The notes under the pieces are model-generated. The model saw only the letters and a list, made by a program, of their open reading frames with translations, made no database searches and was not told the origin of the DNA. This document shows, piece after piece, positions 1-12,000 of a DNA stretch of 64,000 nt. The stretch is from Rhyzopertha dominica. Its lineage: Eukaryota > Arthropoda > Insecta > Coleoptera > Bostrichidae. How positions within the stretch are numbered: the first letter of the stretch is position 1; the number at the start of each line of letters is the position of its first letter. The stretch spans positions 5,017,786 through 5,081,785 of the forward strand of contig QCXZ01000041.1 in assembly GCA_025024175.1 (NCBI GenBank). Direction: 5' to 3'. Made by a program: the position numbers and the translations under genes.

Positions 1-3000
1 GCGACCTGTAAGTTCGAAGGCCAGTCTCCCTATAAACAGAAGCAAGAGGCTCCGTTGGAAGATTACGCTTACAAGAAGTAGTTAATTGAGATTAATAAGT
101 TTCTTGAACTAACAGTAAAAGTTTGCTTTAGGTTTGTGGAGAATGCAAATCTTCAAAAAGACAGAACAAGAGAAACGTTTGGTTTTGCTCTCTTTGGAGC
201 TGGGCGAGCAGGTAAAGAAGAAACTGTTAAAAGATAGTATTGCACCTTAAATTATTTTAATTTTCTTGGTATTCGTTCGAAACAGTAAAAAATAACCCTT
301 ACCACAATATTAGAAATTAAAATAATCTAAATCGTATTTCAGCAGCTAATCTGCCATCTTCAGTACATAAAAATGAAAAGGTGACTTCTTGAAATCTGGC
401 CGGATTAACCGGGAGATATTCTTTTCACCGAAATTTCAGTGGAAGTGGAGACATAATTATTTATACTAAGAAAGCTTCACGCTTGAATGAATCGCTTATC
501 TAATCAGCTCAAACAATGCGGATCTCAGAATTGGACCTAAAACAGAATTGGGTATTATCACTTTTTTTGAAAATTACGTAAAATGAATCTTGAAGTGCTT
601 ATATATGGTACGCCACGTTAGAAAAAACGAAAAAAATATTTGTAGGTAGAGAATTTCAGGTCTGAAATTCGAATCTTAGGAGTCACCGCCAAAACGCTTC
701 TATCCAAGGTTATTCAACTCGTGACGTCAAGTGTCACGTAAACATTACCGAGGAGCGTGATGTTTAGTGGTGTAGTATCAGTCTTGTATTGGAAAAGCTT
801 TTGTGTGGTGCTTATTGAAAGGACGGTGTAAGAGGTCGCACCAAAAAGTGATTTGTGTAGTTTTACAAGCATCTATTATGTATGGAAAACAAAATAAGTG
901 TTGTTTTGTACATGGTTATAAAAGTACTTCAGTCAGTACAGCTGACATATTTTTTGTAACCGTTCCTCGAGATTATCAACGTATGAAAAAGTTGTTTAAG
1001 GCCCCTAGACGTGATATGCCGAAATCACAAAGTTTGTTTTTCTGTTGTGAAGATCATCTTAATCCTTACTGTGAGTTTTATTATTCATTTTGGGGTTATA
1101 AGTATTTACCATACAGTTTCCATTTTGTTATAGCTTGAAGAGGATATGAAAAATTATATGCATTTTAAGTTGATAGAGGGAAATGTTATAATAAAGAACG
1201 TCGTTGTTTCCCATATATTCGACTGTTAGCCAGACCGGAAACGAGCCGCAAGAGCCCCGAAAATAAATGGCAATTTATATTTATTCTGACCTCTAAAATA
1301 AANGTCAAGTTTAGGGCACATTTTTGATTCTTATATTTTTATGTTTACAAATAGTATGTTTCCAAGAATCCACTGCTGATCAAATTATCAATGTTACGTT
1401 AATTTGATAAAAAGTTCACTTATGCTGTTGCTTTTACGTTCCTCATCTCCGCCGCGTTGAACCGCTCGTCGCTGTACACAAATTCCATAACAATGAACGT
1501 GCGTTCAGAAGTCATAACTCCTAAGTATTTCACTTTTTTATACTATTATACTGGCGGTAAAAGCCAGTTTTAAATGAAATGGCTTTAAAATGTTTTGCAA
1601 TCCTTTCCTAAGTCTAAAGTCAAAATTAATTTTAATGATTTAATGTTCTAAGGTAGGTGGAAAAGACAATGTGGTGGTGTTTAAAACATGTTTCTTATGT
1701 TGAATTTTCCTGATGAGCTGTAATGACAGCGAAATAGTACTATCTGCAGTTGGTTGAGGTGTAGACAGCACAGCATAGACATGCATTTTAAGTTATTTAC
1801 TATTTCCCTGGAGTAACCATTATGAATAGCAACATTCTTAATATATTTAAGTTATTTTTCAGTTAGATTTTGATAAAGGAAAACTGACTGATCTGTTAAC
1901 TAAGAAATTTAAGGCCGAAAATTTATGTTGATGAGAATTTTGGGATTCATTGAGTATAAACCTATTTGTATTTGTATCTTTTCTGTATTCGTCAAATTCT
2001 ATTTCGTAGTTGTTTTTTCTTGACACCAGAACATCCAGAAAAGGAAGACATCATTTTTCTTCTTTTTTGTGAAAAAGAATTTAAAGTTTCCAAAAACATA
2101 TTCTGGTGTCAAATACACTAAAAACGTTATCCACTTAACGTAGCCATATCCTCGAAAAATATTGGTTTTCGTTTTTAAGGTCGGTTTTAAAACGGCCCAT
2201 AAATAAATTTGCCAGAAAGGGGGGAAGACTATTTTCCATGGAAGTCCCTTCATGTTGCTCGAAAAACATTTGTTAATCTGGAAACAGAAAGATGTCAATT
2301 TAATGTAATCTTGAATTTTGATTTGTCCAATGGTATTACTAGCTAGTAGCCCCCCTCGAGGTATTTTAACTTTACTTCCATGAGTACACTAGGAAATAAG
2401 GATGTTAGATCAAGTTTAATATTTTTAATTTTTTAATAAACTCTAGCGAATTTTTTACCTAGAAATCTACTTGAGATGAGAGTAATTTAGTAAACTCGTT
2501 AGCCAGCCATTTCTAAAGCAGGTAAGTGGGTGAGTTAATACATGAAACAATAGGTCTCACCGATTTACCTGTTTTGTGTATCTCAGGCAGGACATATATT
2601 TTAGGCATTGCTGGATTGGAAACAAGTAGTTTACATTTTAAAGCAGGGTTTTGACATTTAGCAATAACATTTTTTGTTTGTTGAATTAATTTTCGAAGTA
2701 GTTTGTTGTATGGACCTTTTTCGAGACCTGACTCCACCTCCACTGAAATTTCGATGAGGAGAATATCCTCTAGTTAATCCGGCCAGATTTCAAGAAGTCA
2801 CCTTTTTATTTTTATCTACTGAAGGTGGTTGCTTAGCTGCTGAAATGCCTATATAGATTATTGTAATTTCTAATATTGTGGTAAGGGTTATTTTTTAATG
2901 TTTCGATTAGATTCAAACCATACTTAACTCTTCTTATCTATCGTATTCGATACCAGCATCAACGCAGGGTGTGAATAAAAGCAAAAAAATCAGGGTTTGA

Positions 3001-6000
3001 TGAGGTCTTTTATATAAAAAAATATATTTCGAATAACTCCTGTGAAAATAGAACCCCTTCTGATGATACCAAAAAATTGACAGAACTGAAGTTGAGTAGA
3101 AATTTTCTGTTATCAAAAAGCCATTCAACATATTTGTTTCTTTAGATAAATTAGCATTTAAATACGTCGCGTTCCGTGTTGTTAGAAACTAGAGAGGAAT
3201 AACCACTAATGAAATCTGTGGGACAACCGCCATGTAATCCAAAAGTATCATTCAGTAAAATCCAGATAAATTATTGTTTTTGTAAAATCAGCTTGAAATC
3301 CACCGATCGTTTGAAATTTGATGAAATCTGTGTGTAATACGATGAAATTTGTATGAAATCCTGATATCATCCTGACTTAATTTACAGATTTTATTGGGAT
3401 TCGGTTTAAATCGGACGTGTTTCTCGCGTTGGGTATTCTATACTCCTTATTCTTGTCCTGATGATGCCCCTTACAAGTGCGGGCGAAACATCGACCCGAA
3501 AAGACTAAGATTTCCATCTAGTTTTTTAATATACTATTTTAGCACCCTTTTAAGGGACTGTTTTTACGAGGATACGTTTGATGTTCAAATAAGATTTTTT
3601 TATATAAAAGACCCTCCTATAATTCCAGAGCAAACCACCCCTGATTTTTACGCACTTGTTTATTTAAATCCGGTATACTTATCCCAATTCTAGATCACTT
3701 TATTTGTGCCAATAGTAAAGAAGTACTTCGATTAATAATAAGCCATTAAACCACCGCTCAAGTCAAGATCGTATGAAAAGTAAGGCGGTACCATAAAATG
3801 AAGTGACATGTTGAATGATTCGGGCGTTCATCGATTGAGTTATCTTATAGTGGCTAAAATATAGGGAGGGAAACACTACTGATATGCATTTATTTTTTTA
3901 ACAGTCCGGCACAACAGACAGGGATTAAGCCTTTTTGTTAATAAACACAGCTTCTGAATTCATACTAATAAAAGTAAAAAAAAAATCGATCGCATTTTAT
4001 AGGATGACTTCGGACATACAACAGTATGTTAAGTAGCAGGAATTTCATAAACTATACATCCGATATATTGCAAAATACAATTAAGAATGTCAAATCAATA
4101 AGACGCGCGGAAAAATTTTATAATATCCCAAAATCGTTCCTTTCTGGTGAAGTACGAGGCAAGTTGTTTTGTCTGAAGACGCTGAAAAAAATAGTCCAAC
4201 GAATCAGCTGAATGGAAATTCCCTCTTACTGAACATGAAAAATTATACAGAATTACTTAGATCGCCTAAATTAGATCGTTTTAAAACAACTTGCCTGCAC
4301 AAAATATAATTTGTAATTGAATCGAAGTAACTCACTCATAAAACAAAAAACTATTTTAAAAACAAGAATTCGAGCTAGAAACAACCATATTACATTCACT
4401 GGATTAAAATTTGTTATTCTAAAATTTTAGGTACACTCCATCTGCCTAACCTGGTAAGGAACCCTCGTATCAAACTAAAATATATCGTAGAGGATTATGA
4501 AGCAAAATGGGACGATTTAAGGAGCTACTGGAATTTAGAAGGAGTGAAATTCCTGCATAGCAAAAACGCCAGCGTAGTTTATGGAGATGCAAGGTGATTT
4601 ATAAGCGCTTTGGCAGCAGTTTATTCTCAAACCAATTTTCAAAAACTTCAGACGTCATACTTTCATGGAAATCTACCTTTGCAGATAAAAATAATGCATC
4701 TTCCACCCATCCAGTTTTAGATCCTGCATTTTTTGACAGTATCATATATGATTAGTCTGTCTTCATCTCGAAATTGTTCAATTTGGCTTAAGTATTTTAC
4801 CAGAAATTTTAAAAAAAACTTTAAAAATTACGTAAACTCTCCTTACAGTAAAGATAATATTTTGTCGGATAGATCGCTGTCTCTTGAAAACACTGACAAA
4901 AGTTAATAGTCTGACATTTCGATTACACCTGTAATCTTTGTCAAAGACAAAGAACCTCAAAATTTACCTGACACAAGTTCAAACAAAATTTTGAAAGTAA
5001 ATAAACAAATCACCAAGGATGCGAGACGTCATAGAAACAACGTGCCAACCTGATAAAAAAGGAACCTAACGATGAAAAAGGAACCACCTACCTACTAGAT
5101 ATACATGGACTACTTGATAAAAGATAACTACAAAATAGCCTTCCAAATGTCACCTAACTCATAATTTCCACAATCCCTATTAAAATTATTAGTATTCCTA
5201 CAAATTTCTATAGCTTCTTTTATTAGACGTTTGTGATAATATTTTTCTCTATGTAAAATTTTTGTTTTATCAAAATCAATCATGTGTTTAGTCAAATATG
5301 AGTGTTCAGCTACGGAAGATTTATCTATCTGTTGCAACCTAGTAGCACGTATGTGTTCTTTCAAACGCGTACCTACTTTTCTTTTAGTTTGACCTATGTA
5401 ACACTTTCAGCAAGAACAAGTAATTTTGTAAATACCTTCACTCTCTAAATGTACTTTATCTTTAGTAGAACTTAAAATTTTATCTAAATTATTATATGTA
5501 CTATCAACAACTAAAATATCGTGTTTTCTAAGCATCCTCTTTAATTTTTCCGAAAGGCCTTGTACATAAGCCAAACTCAACTTCAATTTACTTTGTCGTG
5601 ACTGAGAATTTACTTGATTTGGAGGAGCACTTTTATTAAAAACTGACCAAATATTCTTACTACTATAACCATTTCTCACTAGCGCTGATTTAAAATAATA
5701 TATTTCTTTTTGTACAGAACTTTCATCTGATATCCTTTGTGCTCTAACAAATAACGTCCTAATAAGACTATTCTTTTGAGAAGGAGGGTGGTGAGATGTG
5801 GCATGTAAATATCTGTCTGTGTATGTTGGTTTTCTGTAAACCTTGTGTCCTAACTGCCCAGTGTTTGTTCTGTAAATTTGGACATCCAAGAAAGGTAAAC
5901 TACCATTGCTTTCTAATTCCATAGTAAATTTTATGTCGGGATTTTGACTGTTCAAATAATTTAGAAACCTACCCAGCNCTTCTATACCGTGGGGCCAANT

Positions 6001-9000
6001 AACAAAAGTGTCATCTACGTACCTATACCAACATTTTGGCTGAAAACTGTTTATCGCTACATGTTCAAAATTTTCCATAAACAAATTGGCTACTACAGGA
6101 CTTAGAGGTGAACCCATTGCACAACCTGATTTTTGTTCATAAAAATTATCGTTCCATAAGAAATAAGTAGATTTTAAACAATGTTCGAATAATCTGGCTA
6201 TCGTGTCACCTAAGGGATCGCTATTAAGCCTGGATTTGATGATATCTATCGTTTCAGGAATGGGTACTTTCGTAAATAAAGAAACCACGTCAAAACTAAC
6301 CAAAATATCAACCTTTTATAATATCAATAAAGTCTGAAGAATTTTTGATGAAACTACTGGTATTTCCTACATAAGGTTTTAAATAGTTGGCACAAAATTT
6401 TGCCAATCTGTAACAAGGACTGCCAATCGTATTGACTATGGGTCTTAACGGGACATTGGTTTTGTGGATTTTGGGCAAACCATACAATTTAGGTACCTTG
6501 CAATCGGAAACAGTTAAAAGAGACTTCTCCTCATTCGAAAGATTTGAACTTTTGATAAGATCATTGGTAATTTTGGAAATTTTTGAGGTAGGATCTCGGA
6601 ATAATTTTTGATATGTTTCCTCATCTAACAACTTTCTAACTTTATTCTCGTAATCTGTTCTATCTAAAATTACTGTGGCTGAACCTTTATCTGCTCTAGT
6701 AACTATAATGGACTTATCTGTATTAAAATCCTTAAGAGTATTCATTTCCTCAGATGTCACATTAGGTTTGGGCGTACATACGTGCATTACTATGACGTCT
6801 CGCATCCTTGGTGATTTGTTTATTTACTTTCAAAATTTTGTTTGAACTTGTGTCAGGCAAATTTTGAGGTTCTTCGTCTTTGACAGACTATTAACTTTTT
6901 GTCAGTGTTTTCAAGAAACAGCGATCTATCCGACAAAATATTATCTTAATTTATGGACGCTGAAAGCATTCACTCTTCTTACAGTAGTTAATTTTTAACT
7001 CAGTTTTAGTTTTCTTGCGTAATTCTACTCTAACTTTAATAAGCCCCTGGATATCTCAATTTAATCGCGCTCTCCATTTTGAGCTCGAAGACCATGTTGA
7101 TGTGACAAGGCCGAAGTGAAATCCTGCAGCGGTTAGACCGAAAGCATAATAGTCACTATCCTAATCCCAAAAGGTCCCTCACGGCAAAATAATCGTTAAG
7201 GGTCAAAGCTAACTAGCTGCTAGAGCCCTTCTAATCCAGTTTTCCCTTACTCCCAACACCTTAATTTCAGCATCCGAGCTGTTGTGGTCGCCAGTCCCTC
7301 GCACACGCACAAAGACATCATTCTAAATGCTCTGGAGAACTCTAAGGCGGTGTTCTGTGAAAAACCGATAACGGAAAGGTACGAAATGACGAGAGCTTGC
7401 CTCCGGAAAGCGAAAGATGTCAAACAACCGCTGTTTGCAGCCTTTAATAGGTTTGTTTGTTTAAATTTATGCGAGCGGTGTTTACTGTGGACTGAATTTC
7501 AGGAGGTTCGATCCTGTGTTTGACAACGTTCGGAGCAGGGNGACAGCTGGAGAGATAGGGAGAATCATCTCGATGAAAGTGANGAGTAAAAATAGCCCCC
7601 TGGCGAGTTTGGAGTACTTAAAAGCAACTGGTATGTAAATATCATAGCAGATCATGCAGCATAATAATGTAGTAGACACAATCCTAATGGCTGACGAAAA
7701 GTTCTAGAAAAGGTCTAGGTATACTTGCAAGCAACGATCTATGAGAATGACTTATGCAGAGGGCCTTACAGCTTGATGGTCGGCCGTTATAAACTATTGG
7801 GATTAGTGGCACGCTAAAAAAATACGCCGCATTCAAAAAAATCTTGTTGGCTAAAATTTTAACTTTTCCACTATAAATTTTTGAAATTGTGATAATTTAG
7901 CAATCAATAAAACATACAAGATTTTATAACAATTTTTATTTAATGCAGACCTGATGCTAACTGGCGCGACCCGTGACCTATTTTTATGTGATACTTTATT
8001 GGGTTTAAATTTTCCGATGTATAAAATAAAAGCTTATGCACGTCATAACGAATTTATACAAATTTAATATAAAAAATTACAAATTACTAAGTAGAAAATT
8101 ATTTACATTTGTTAGAAAAAAATCTAGAATAGTGCACAATAAAATTTATACACGGTATCGATTATGTTCATTACAGCTTGTTAATAAGAACGTTACAAGA
8201 AAGTCACAAACTAAAAAAACTACTATCACTTTCACTGCTAAAATCACGATTATCTTCTATTATTAATTCTTGTACATGATTCGCTCTGTACCGATTTTCA
8301 ATGTCCAGTACATGTCGCACTGAATTTCTCCATGCACTTGTTGTTTCAGCTTTGTGTCTAATTTTTAGCAGCATTTCATTGCTGAATTTTCCACCGGTGT
8401 TCCCCGTCGAATTCTTTGTTTCAACTGCCCCCATATCATTTCAATGGAGTTGAAAATGCAATGATATGGAGGTAATCGTAAAATGGCGAGAATGTCAATT
8501 TTAAATTTCTTCGAAATGTTTTTTGTCAAGCACTTCCAACAATTGTTTTTTTTGTGTAGCCCTCTTCGAAATATAAATCTCATTTTCTTAAAAATTCCTG
8601 AATGGTTGTCTAATTACCAGTGATCTGATCGGAAACGTGTCCAGAGTTGAACAGCCACTAGTTGCGGAGGACTCCCATCATCCTTGCTTGAGTCTGAGCG
8701 TGCAGTACTCGCGTGAGTACGACCGTCCGTTTGGAAACGCCGGTGTTCCTAAATTCAATTTTTATCGGGCTGATCTACAGGGTCTGTACGTCTCGCTTGG
8801 CCAGGTGGACTGGTTATTTTTGAAAGATGTCCATGAAGTTGAACCAGCCTGCGATATTTTTTATGCTACCTTGAATGACATGTTTGCTCAGTTTGTTCCT
8901 GAATCTGGCTCACGTTCACAAACTCGTAACTATCCTGTCTGGTATACTCGTGATATTATTAATAAAATTAAAAAGAAAAATAAATGCTGGGATGTGTACA

Positions 9001-12000
9001 GAAAAACAGGTTCTTTGTATTATTTAGATACATTAAAACGCTTGAAAAAGAAATTAGGGTGGAAACTCATGTGCAATATATGTTATTTATTGGCCATACT
9101 GAAAACTCATTGAAAAACGACCCCAAGAAATTTTGGAAGTTTGTTGACCAGAAGAGGAGAACAACAAGTATACCTGCGAATATGATTTATGATGATGATG
9201 CCCTTACATCCCAGAAAGAAATTGTTGATGCCTTTGCTGATCATTCTTCGAAAGCATTTCTCTGTAGTGGCAGTAATCGTACCTTTGACATGGGCTGTGT
9301 GCCTGGTGACTGTGCTTGTGATTACTGCAATATGTACTGCTGTCCCTCTCTTAAAAATGTTGTTGCATGTGATGGCACTATGCACTCGTTAAACATGTTT
9401 TGTATTGATCAATCTGAGGTGTGCAAAGTAGCCAAGAAAATTAAAGCTAATGGTGTATGTGGTCCAGATAATATCCCTGCATTTTTGGTTGTGGATTGTA
9501 TTAGTTGTTTGTGCGAACCACTGTCCCATATATATAACCTCATACTTAAATTGTGCATATACCCTGCAGCCTGGCAAACATCGCGTGTCTTACCAGTACA
9601 CAAGGCAGCTGACAGGCACGATATAAAGAATTATAGACCAATTGCGTTCTTATCAAATTTTGCTAAACTATTTGAATGCCTTCTGTCCGATGCTGTCTAC
9701 GCTCACGTGGTGTCCAGAATTGTACCTGAACAGCATGGATTTGTTAAGGGTAAGTCAACAGTTTCTTGCCTTTATGAATTTACACATTATACGTCATCAG
9801 CTATGGATAGTAAACTGCAAGTGGATGTAGTCTATACTGACCTGTCAAAAGCTTTTGACCGCGTTCATCATTGTGCTTTATTAAATAAATTAAAATACTA
9901 TGGCTTGTGTGACAGCTTATTGCTTTTATTTAAATCTGTTCTAATAGATAGAACACAGTATGTGGAATACCGTGGTTTTGCGTCTTCTGGGTACCTCGTG
10001 GGCAGTGGTGTTGTACAGGGTTCAAATCTGGGACCCCTACTTTTTGTTGTATTCTATAATGATGTTGTATGCAGCCTATCTTGCAGACCGTTTATTTACG
10101 CGGATGATTTAAAGATTGCTACGGTAGTCCGAGGAGTCGATGATTGTTTGGAATTACAGCGCGATTTAGACATGTTGACTCAATGGTGCCAAAAAAACTT
10201 GCTTGATATTAATATTAGCAAATGTAAGCCAATGACTTTTACTAGAAATAATAATAAGATAACGTATTTTTACAATATAAATGGTCATGTTTTGGGGAGG
10301 TGCACGCAAGTGTCTGATTTGGGCATAATATTCGACAGCAGACTGACATTTGTTCCTCATATTCTGCATATCACAAACTCTGCAATGGAGACCCTTGGTT
10401 TTATATTTAGGAATACTCGAGAATTTACAAATATATCCAGTCTAAAGCTTCTTTTTTACTCTCTGGTCAGGTCTAGGTTGGAATATTGCTCAGTTGTCTG
10501 GAAACCTTACTATCAGGTTTATATTAACCTAATTGAAAATATTGTTCGAAAATTTGCAAAATATGTGTTTTTTAAAATGTTTAATATGTATCCTGTCAGA
10601 CATTGTAACCAGATGCAGCTCTTGGAGGTGATCGGCGAGAGCTCATTGGTTTCTAGGCGTAACACGCATTGCTTGATATTTTTACAGAAAATACTAAATG
10701 GTTCTGTAAATAGTCATATATTACTAAAAGAAATATTTATAATTTGTCCTAGATGTAGCTCTCGCTCACAAAATACATTTTATTATTGTACACCTAGCAC
10801 TTACCATCACCTTAGCTCTCCTCTGTTGTATAGTTTTCGTCTGTACAATGAGATTAATTTAAGCTTCGATATTTTCTACAGCAATTTCAGCGGAAATAGT
10901 GTTAAGAAGGCTATTATAAATTTTTTAGATGCTCGTTTGCATGCTCTGTAGCATATAAATGTATAAATTTATATTTAAGTTATCTGTAGTGTTATCTTTT
11001 TTTTTGTATTAGAACATTGATTTCCATCTTCTTTTTGTAGAATTGTCCACTATGGACCTTTGGGTCCGTTGGTATAAAGATTTATTTATTTATTTATTTA
11101 TTTATTTATTATTAGTTGTTGTATTTGGAATTTTATCCAGTTGCTCCGAATAGTAACTAGCGTTGTTCATTACTATCACGCTGTTTGGTGGGAATTTGGG
11201 CAATAAAATGTTTTTAAACCAATTTTCAAACACTTCCGCATTCATATCAGAAGGATAATGGGCTCTTGCGTCTTTTAAGTTTTTCATCCAAGATACAGGG
11301 CTTCAGGAACGAAACAATTTTCACCTCACCATACCGATCTCATTAAATTAGGAAAGAATACGATTGAGTCATACTATTAGATGTGAAATATTTGTAGTTC
11401 AAATAATATTTATTAATATCAAATAATGCTCATTGATTTATGTGTACGGAAAAAATTCTAAAAAAAGCCTAAACACAATTTTTTGGATACGGTCCACTCT
11501 GCTGCAAAACAGTGGAACGTGCCGAACCCGTCTGTTATTTACGATAGCTTCAGGTTGTATTTGTAAACCATTGTGAGCGGTAATCGGCTGTTCGTATAAT
11601 GAGTCTCGTAGATAGTTGCTTGCAAGTATAATATATCACACCTGCTTAATGCAGGAAGGAAACGAACCACACATAAGTTCTCCTCAAAAGAAAAACGTTT
11701 TAATATTGCAAGCCTAAGAACAGAAAGAAAAGGCATTTATCACATGAGGAATGTAATTCGTTCTTCCTAACTGCTGTGTCCGCACTGGTAAAATGTTTTC
11801 CACGTGCGCTTCTTATTAAACCTTAAAAAAGGGAAAACCACAACAAACTATATGTGGAAAACGAGGTGCCAGCTGCACAAAAGGCAGCATTTAGTTACAT
11901 TTGTAATTATAGGAATTTATGCAAGTTCATCATTCTGGACAATTCTATGTCGGCTCGTTTTGAACTAATTTGTTTTTCTTCTAATTCCAACCTAAATGCA

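Larger units (their letters stand above)
278..2905 (-). mobile_element. Penelope-like element fragment with inverted leader copy (PLE-1)
   Basis: On the minus strand, a leader at 2905..2737 is followed by the start of a reverse transcriptase at 2743..2513 containing MPKIYVLPEIHKTGKSVRPI, the N-terminal fingers motif of Penelope-type RTs. The rest of the RT is missing. A second copy of the leader lies in the opposite orientation at 278..448 and matches the 2737..2905 copy closely. Terminal repeats in inverted as well as direct orientation are known for Penelope-like retroelements. The fragment lies in an intron of the oxidoreductase gene. The DNA between the RT remnant and the left leader copy shows nothing else I recognise apart from the THAP fragment. 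Confidence 0.7.
4852..6947 (-). mobile_element. Penelope-like retroelement PLE-2 with inverted leader copy
   Basis: The element reads on the minus strand: leader 6947..6790, reverse transcriptase 6805..5407, then a GIY-YIG endonuclease domain to 5128. A second leader copy lies in the opposite orientation at 4852..5034, matching 6790..6947 except for an insertion of about 25 bp. The RT-plus-GIY-YIG order is diagnostic of endonuclease-bearing Penelope-like elements. The whole unit sits in intron 3 of the oxidoreductase gene (4594..7270). A further fragment of the same leader is at 45822..45889. Confidence 0.88.

Noticed and set aside
144..249. Alternative frame starting ATG at 144 (MQIFKKTEQEKR)
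   Set aside because: The overlapping frame with GFALFGAGRAG continues in phase into the following exons and matches the oxidoreductase family.
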